Shown in pieces: positions 18,042 through 24,360 of a DNA stretch of 24,360 bases (positions within the stretch are counted from its first letter, which is position 1; each line of letters begins with the position of its first letter). The stretch spans positions 1 to 24,360 of the forward strand of contig NBIV01000810.1 of the NCBI GenBank assembly GCA_003194525.1. The letters are read 5' to 3'. The notes beneath the pieces were generated by a model that was not told the DNA's origin, did no database searches, and saw only the letters and a program-made list of their open reading frames with translations. The DNA is from Gracilariopsis chorda. Its lineage: Eukaryota > Rhodophyta > Florideophyceae > Gracilariales > Gracilariaceae. Both the position numbers and the translations under genes were made by a program.

Positions 18042-20092
18042 ATGGCGCCGAAGGGAAAGAAGCGAGGCCCGGCAAGGGGTGGTGCGGCGAGTGCGCCTAA
18101 GACGCGGCGAAAGGCTATTGAGGAGCGAACCGCGGGTGGAACGAAAGCGAAATCATGTGTTCCCAGGAGCGGAGTATCAGGGAGGAGGTCAGGAGAAAGT
18201 GCTTCGAAGAGAGGGGGAAGAGGTGGGGCAAAGAACGTCGGATCCGAGCGCACGACGAGTGAGAATTTGAAGGCTGATGCCCATGCGCATGTAGCACGCG
18301 GGAGAGATTCGGTTCGGGGACAGCGATCTATGCCTGCGTCTGGTGGTGGGGAGGAGGGTAAGAAAGGGTCGATTGCTAGGAGAAGGGAAGAGGTACCAGA
18401 TCAGGGAGGGTTGAAAGCAAATGCGCGGGTCGAAGACCGAAACAAAGATGAAGAAATGACGGAAAGGAAACAAATGGAAGAGGCAGTTGCGCTGAAGAGA
18501 GGTGGGGCCCCAAGGGGAAATCAATATGGAGGAGAGGTAAATGTCCCTTTGATAGAGAGTGATGGGGACGAAGAGGATCACATTGTGAAGGGGAGATGGA
18601 CGAGAGAGATAATAAAGGAAGGAGTGGGACGCTGCTCTGATTTAAAGGAAACGCGAGAAGAGGAAGAAGTGGTCAGAGCGACGGATGGAATACAGGAAGC
18701 ATCGAAAAGTGGAGAACGTACGCGCACCCCGGTACGGGCGCGAAAGGTGCAAATGGCTCAAGACTTGGAAAGTGATAAAGGAAGCAGAACGCCGCGGACT
18801 CCGGAAGAAATGCGAAAGAGGAAACGAAGTGTTCATCGGTCGCCAAGTGGGCCTGCTGAGGAGCGACGGCTGCCTGTCAATATTTTGGGAGATGCAGGGA
18901 GTGACGACATCGGTGTGATGTGTCGTTCTTCGTTAGTTGAGAGGGTCAATATGTTGAATGCAGAACTCGGGCAGATCAATGGGGACCACTGTAGCCTAAA
19001 GATGTCGCTAAGGCTGACGCAAGAAGAACTGACGAGGATGAGAGAAGAGATGAGCGAGAAGAATATGCTGATAGATAGCTTACGGGAAGGGATGAAGGTG
19101 AGACGAGGGATAGAAAGGGATCTAAAGATGAAAAGGAATTGCGAGGGCGTAGGAAGTGTGCGTTTGATGTGCAAGAGGGTTTTTATGGGTTTGCCAGGGT
19201 AGTATATGATAGGTTGTTGTACTATGCGAATGTGGAGGTATCGGAGCTTTGTTTTACTTCGGAGGGTGTGGAAAGGAACTGGACGAATCGATGCGAAGTA
19301 TTGGGGAAGGGAAAACAGGGGAGTGTATTTGTTGTGGGAGGAAAGGAGATCGTACCTCGATGTCAGATTGAGATTGTGTCTGAGATGAGGTCGTACACAC
19401 CTTCGTCGCGAGGAGTAAATAATGAACTATTGAAGTACTTGATTGGCGTTGAGATTGAGGGGGAGAGATGGGAGTCGATTCGTGAAGTGGGTAGGAAGGA
19501 TCAATGCGTGCGGGAGGTTGATGTGAAGCGGATATGAGTTGATGGAGGAGCTCTTGAGTGAGGTGGTGGACTTATCGGAGTATAACTGGACGAGACCGAC
19601 GAAAGATTCCATACCAGTTGTTTCGGGGGTGTGCCAGACGATGTCAGTGATGTGGCACTGCATGATGGCTTGTTTGAAGGCAGGAACTACTTTGTTTCCA
19701 AAGGCTGCGGCCATAGGATGGGCGAAGGCGGGAGTGGAAGAGGAGGTAGGGGAAGATTGGGAGACGGGTTGGAAGAAGGTGTTGTTGAAGTGTGCGAGAG
19801 CAAGTTGTTGCTTCAGGAAAGTCTGTGGCGCGTTTTTGGAAGAGGGTTGCGGAGAAGGAGTTGTGCTCGTCGTGAGTGTGAGTAGGAGGAAGCCGGTGGA
19901 GTTGATGCATTCCTTGAGGAGGTGTTACTGGAGTGCGAGGCACTGCTTTGCGGAGGAGATGGATTTTTGGAAGGCGGAATTGGAGAAGTCCGATTGGTTG
20001 AGAAGGAGATGAATTCGTCGGCTTTGCGTGTGCTGAAGGAGGAAGCGATGGAGAGATGCAGAAACCGAGTTGCTCGAGATGGGGGTTGTTGA
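18042..20092 (+). pseudogene. basic, coiled-coil protein of unknown function (frame changes)
   Basis: ATG 18042 starts MAPKGKKRGPARGG, a lysine/arginine-rich, probably nuclear N-terminus. A long disordered charged region follows to about 18900, then a coiled coil (ERVNMLNAELGQ, EELTRMREEMSEKNMLIDSL) up to about 19100. The frame then shifts near 19110 to a folded-looking part (GFYGFARVVYDRLLYYANVE, GKGKQGSVFVVGGKEIV), shifts again at about 19520, and continues with MEELLSEVVDLSEYNWTRP and SGVCQTMSVMWHCMMACL. After about 19990 another frame gives ALRVLKEEAMERCRNRVARD, stopping at 20090. The coding strand is strongly purine-rich. A long minus-strand Pro/Ser frame (19644-20459) overlaps and looks like its shadow. 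No family is recognised. Confidence 0.55.
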
Positions 20093-22453
20093 GGAGAGGA
20101 GAGGGGGATTGGGATGAGGTATGGGGAGGTGGATTTGAGGAGGAGACTGAACAGAGGGCGTGACTTGCCATGAGGTGTGCGTCTTGTGTTTGGAGGGAAA
20201 GGAAGGCCTGTTGGATGTGATAAGGGTTCATCTTCGGCGAGGGGGACGTTGTCGGAGATGCGGTGTAAGGAAGTGGGAGGAGGAATGGTGGAGAGGTCGG
20301 GAACGAATTCTCGTCGCTTGGTCCTTGGAGGGAACTGGACGGGAGCGTTGGCGGAGGAGGAAGGGCGTTTGTCGTGGGTGAGTCGATGAGGGCACCTGCG
20401 TTGGTGACTCTGGAGAGAGAACGCGGTGCGGCCATAAGAAGGTGCAACGAGGATGGCAACAGGGTGTCACGGCGGGGGAAGGAGAACGGAGAACGGATGC
20501 TTGGAAACAGAGAATGAAGGGTGGTGGGGAGTGGAATATCGAAGAGCGTAATATTATGGCGCAGGTATTGTGCAAAACATGCAGATGGTATTGGTAGCGG
20601 TAGGAATCAATAATTCAGAAATGCGAAGACTTCTGGAATCTCAGCCAAATCTTAAGGAACGAATGGTAGTGAGTTCTTCTTCTTTGTATCGTACGTGGAC
20701 AGTAGTGGCCTATAAATACGTACTCATAGCTCAGTCTGACTGCAGAAAACACTTAATACGGACAACATGAAGCGAGTTCTTCAATCCAAGTAAAGACAAA
20801 TGAAATTCTGAAAAAACGTTAAGGCCCACAAGTCCAACACTTATCGCACTCCGCCGGTTGTAAATTAATTGGGCTACGAGGAACCTTCTAGCACCCAAAA
20901 AAAACACTTATGTAGAGGAACGGCCTTCCTTACAATCAGTAACGTGATGCTTTGATTACACAAAGAGCCTTTTAGATTCTAGAACGACATGCGAAACAAC
21001 TATAATAACATCTCTGCTACGAAATTAAAACTAAGTTTACTATTAGGAAAAAAGAGCAGTTTCAATTCAAACATATATCAGTGTTGCAACAATCACTGTA
21101 AAAAAGAAAATAGAAAGTAAGAAACCAATCCAAAGAGTTGAAAACAAAGTGGAGGAGCCTGTTTATTAAGAAAGCTATTTGATCATCATGGTATTTATTT
21201 AAAGAAGGAGATGCTTTGGACAATGAAACGTTACTCCGGGTTTGCTAACAATTTAATCTGGTGTTATTAGCCTGCGTATGTGGCTTTTGGTAGTTTATTG
21301 TTGGTGGCTTTTGGTAGTTTATTGTTGGTGTCATTTACGACTTTCAAGTCCAATCATGCAAGAAGTGCGCGGTGCGTGTGCTCTGTATACGGACCATTAC
21401 TGTACTTCTTCTTAATTAATTTACAAGTGAAATGCAATGCTTTTTTGATATTAACACGCTTCTAATGGTTGGACAGGCGGCCCTGAAAGAAGTCGAGGTT
21501 TTGGACGGACTCTCCCTGTCATGTTTTGGTCTTTGTGGGCTCTGGTTGTGTTTCTTCTTGTACACGTATATAATATATACTATATTTGCGACATGGCGTA
21601 CCTTCATCGGACCGCGATGTGCACGCACCCCGTGACACGCTTTACACGGATGGACAGTGCAGAGCCTGCGAACTGGGGTAACAGCTAACGCCTTCCGATT
21701 GGGTGCAAGCACCAATGGGCGCCGGATAATGCAAGTGGTAGCCTTCAACTCCACAACCATAAAGCTACTTTTCGTTCCGTCCGTCGATTGGAACATACGG
21801 ATGCAAGAGCGGCTATGTACGACCGGGTGCTACGGCCAACCATCATCAATTGTAGCACGTGGGCGCCAGAGCGGCTTTCTTCGTCTCCGTGCCACGCTGA
21901 ACAAAGTTCGTCACTCCTGCCGAGCTACCTGTGCAGTACTGTTTCCCACTGCCTCAGAAGGTTCTTTTATTCTTTCTAAGTTCCTTCTTGTTCAAACAGT
22001 ACTGTCCCGATTTTGTGTATTCCGGAGAGTCCCACTGGCTGCATACTCTACTGTTGCATTCATGTAAAATGGCACTTTTTGTAGCCATACTCACGTGACA
22101 TGAGTATTTGCGTTTATTTTGCAGCAGACCGGGAGTGAACCAAATTGAGAATTGAACAAGACTCTTGAACACGTTTCTATGTTTCAAAGAAGGCGCAACA
22201 TCGACTCAGAGGATGAGATTCTGTCGACATTGGAAACATCACGTATATGATCTATGTGTTTGGAACTCATGTAACCCGTAGGATTTTGTCAATACCAATT
22301 ACTCTGTGTATAATCGATGAAAAGAGAATGCATCCATCATACGATAAAGGGGAACCTAGAGTTCATCCACAGGTCTAAATATGTAGTTTAGGCAGACGCT
22401 ATCGTCTATAGCGACCCACCATGCTCCATAAATACGATTAGGACAGTATAGTA
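20093..22453. other. long stretch without a convincing gene
   Basis: 20093-20560 stays G-rich and may be a decayed end of the gene before it. 20760-21280 is AT-rich and I see nothing coding. An open frame at 21657-22067 (136 codons on the plus strand) and overlapping minus frames have no recognisable motif and no supporting codon pattern. AT-rich palindromic sequence GTATATAATATATAC lies near 21566. A TATA-like CATAAATA lies about 25 bases before the ATG at 22454. Confidence 0.4.
21281..21328. repeat. perfect 24-bp tandem duplication
   Basis: Two identical 24-base units, 21281-21304 and 21305-21328, each starting TGGCTTTTGGTAGTTTATTG. The lack of any mismatch points to a recent duplication. 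It is in AT-rich non-coding sequence. Confidence 0.9.
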
Positions 22454-23869
22454 ATGACTTCTATCCATACGCAGTACCAATCACAATACGTACAGACACA
22501 ACTACCAAACCAACTATCAGCCAAATTTGAAGCGATTTTCATAAAAATACCAAACCCAGGGTTTAATCAAATATCATCACGAAGAAATTCGAATAGAGAC
22601 GGATCCGGTAGCAACCGCTCGACAAGCAGTAGCCGAACAAGTAGTGCCACACGAAATAGTGACAAAATGGAAGTTGCCGAAGCTCTTTTGGAACTCCGTA
22701 ATAGAAGGAGTTCCCCCACTACGCCAGCTCCCTCAGGTGCCAGAACACCGGCAGCATCCGAAAGGAATGTTGCTCGCGGACGGGGATCTTCAAGCGCAGC
22801 ACGTCAGTCGGAGGCAGGTCTACTTACTGCAGGTCAGCCTACTGCAAGTCGACCTACTCAACGTCGACCTGCTGCAGTTCGATCACCTGTTGCAGGTCGA
22901 TCTACAGGAAGTCCATCGGGAGCATCAGCTTCTGGCGCATCTCCGCACGTTGCCGGTCCATATTTCCCAGGCCCTTTTGTGCCAACAACAAGAACATATT
23001 TCGCCGGTTCATCAGGCGCAGGGCCATCCGGTGCGGGTCCATCCGGCGCAGGTCCATCTGGCGCAGCTTCTGGAGCAGTTCCTGGGCCCATCTCGACATG
23101 TTGCAGGTCCATATTTCACAGGTCCGAATGTCGCAAGCTCATCAGTCGCGGGGGCAGGCCCATCGCGCGCAAGGCCATCTACAGGCGGCGCGGTAAGACC
23201 TCCAGTCTCCCGCAAGCGAGCTGCGCCTGCGCCTGCGCCTGCGCCGTCTGCGTCTGCGCCTGCGTCTGCGTCTGCGTCTGCGTCTGCATCTGCGTCTGCG
23301 CCTGAGCCTGCGCCTGGGGCGCAGGCCAACGGCAATCCAAGAAAAGTCGGAACTATGATTGCAGCAAGTGCAACCACACATTCAACACCGTGCCGGAAGC
23401 CCAGGAGCACCAACGCAGCTGTCCACAAGTTCACAGATGCGCGTGTGGCTATACAACCCCATATGTGAGGGCGTTCTTACGGCACTCCGCAAAGCATGAG
23501 GAAACGAAATGTCCTCAATGTGACCAAACATTTTTCTCAAAGGACGCTCGATACAGTCATCTTGTATCACATCATAGGCCTCCGTCACAACCGCAAAGTT
23601 ATACCTGCGGACAATGCGGAAAGAGTTTTACAAGACAAGACTACTTGCATAGTCATACTAAGCGAATGCACCCAGACACGCTTCAGATGCCATTTGCTTG
23701 TCCAGATTGTTCTCGTACCTTTGTTTCAGAAAAAGCCTTGAGGACCCACACTACCATGTCACATGGGAAACAAGAGAGGCCGAAATTTCAATGTGACATT
23801 TGTGGACGTGAATTCGACAGAATGTACAATCTGAAGAGACATAGGGACTCTCATAAAGATGGACAATAA
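22454..23869 (+). CDS. C2H2 zinc-finger protein with long disordered Ser/Gly/Pro/Ala N-terminus
   Basis: ATG 22454 (MTSIHTQYQ) opens a Gln/Ser-rich start, then a low-complexity region with repeated GPSGA units and two copies of a HVAGPYF(P/T)GP motif. The frame changes near 23090 and again near 23330, so the protein is read as frame A, then B, then A. The C-terminus holds zinc fingers: an atypical one from 23354 (YDCSKCNHTF), a degenerate CACG one, and four canonical C2H2 fingers (CPQC...H...H, CGQC, CPDC, CDIC) from about 23510 to the stop at 23867-23869. Such arrays bind DNA, here probably as a transcription regulator or a domesticated transposon factor. The two opposing frame changes could be assembly slips in repeats or a small intron. 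Confidence 0.75.
23221..23316 (+). repeat. hexanucleotide microsatellite (GCGTCT/GCGCCT)
   Basis: About 16 units of a six-base repeat, TGCGCC or TGCGTC with few variants, lie within the zinc-finger gene. In the reading frame used here they encode alternating Ala-Pro and Ala-Ser pairs. In the other frame they would encode Cys-Ala/Cys-Val. Length changes in sixes keep the frame. Confidence 0.9.
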
Positions 23870-24360
23870 CTATACCCGTTGTGAATGTGAAGCAATACTT
23901 TCCGAAAAACGAAGGATATGAATCGCGATATAGAGCAATTTTCAAGCCTTAAGTAGCGTTTAACTGCATTACATTACATGATAGACTCTGTAAACGATAA
24001 ATCCCTTCAATCGAAAGTTGAAGCGAAAACAGACGCGATCACACACCGGCACAGCTTCTCTTTTTTCAACAGTAATAGAACAGACACTATCAAAACGGCA
24101 CGGCTGCTCCTGTTGACGATTAAATCCTTAGCGGCTCCCGACACCGAACCGACAGTACAAAAAGGCAATTGCAGTCAATAACGCACAAAAAGGGAAACAG
24201 TCCATCTAAATTCCATACCAGTGAGGAGGAGGGGAACTTTGGTGTTGGCATTCGCTTTGTTCGGAGAGAGAACAGACACGATCCCACGCTGGCACGGCTT
24301 CTCCAACACAGCCCATTAATTTTTGAGCTCGTCTCGTGTTCGTCATGCATCGGTATTTAG
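23870..24360. other. no gene; three copies of a 30-32-nt motif
   Basis: After the zinc-finger stop I see no supportable gene. A motif beginning ACAGAC and ending with GGCAC-(A/G)-GCT-N-CTC occurs at 24029-24060, 24080-24109 and 24272-24303. Copies one and three are 32 nt and differ at about five positions; copy two is 30 nt and more diverged. Confidence 0.5.

Noticed and set aside
19644..20459. 271-codon minus-strand open frame
   Set aside because: Pro/Ser/His-rich with no motif. It mirrors the purine-rich plus-strand gene, which reads as a plausible protein, so it is most likely a shadow.
21657..22067. 136-codon plus-strand open frame
   Set aside because: No recognisable motif, overlapping open frames on both strands, and no promoter or codon pattern to support it.

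Overview
The window is eukaryotic nuclear DNA. It holds a chromodomain-bearing Ty3/gypsy LTR retrotransposon, long intergenic stretches, coiled-coil protein genes, a SET-domain gene and a C2H2 zinc-finger gene, with no sign of bacterial operons. The lineage cannot be fixed from the sequence. An alga (perhaps a red alga) or another intron-poor protist is a guess only.

Layout. Positions 1-9833 are one Ty3/gypsy element. It has a left LTR cut by the window edge (1-756), a possible primer-binding site, a broken gag with a CCHC zinc knuckle, aspartic protease, reverse transcriptase, RNase H, integrase (HHCC, DD35E, GPY/F), a very long low-complexity tail, a chromodomain, a polypurine tract and a complete right LTR (9006-9833). 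Pol is interrupted by in-frame stops and frameshifts, so this copy looks non-functional as written. Positions 9834-11137 are mostly non-coding. A short broken gene with a 21-bp minisatellite follows (11138-11710), then two broken minus-strand genes (12219-13075 and 13501-14050). A 160-bp nested palindrome (14084-14243) separates these from plus-strand genes.

The plus-strand block 14551-17747 reads, across several frame changes, as one long protein. It has an unknown N-terminal region, a DPPY-type DNA amino-methyltransferase and a C-terminal SET domain. A basic coiled-coil gene follows (18042-20092), then about 2.4 kb with no convincing gene, a low-complexity/C2H2 zinc-finger gene (22454-23869), and a tail with three copies of a 30-32-nt motif.

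Two features stand out. (1) The retroelement, LTRs and coding region alike, is packed with very short stem-loops (4-6-bp stems, 1-5-nt loops) in all three codon phases, and the two LTRs differ mainly in the loops while the stems are kept. (2) A DNA methyltransferase and a SET domain appear fused in one gene. Caution: almost every gene carries single-base frame changes, and the LTRs differ mostly by one-base homopolymer lengths, always shorter on the left. Some breaks may therefore be assembly errors rather than decay.
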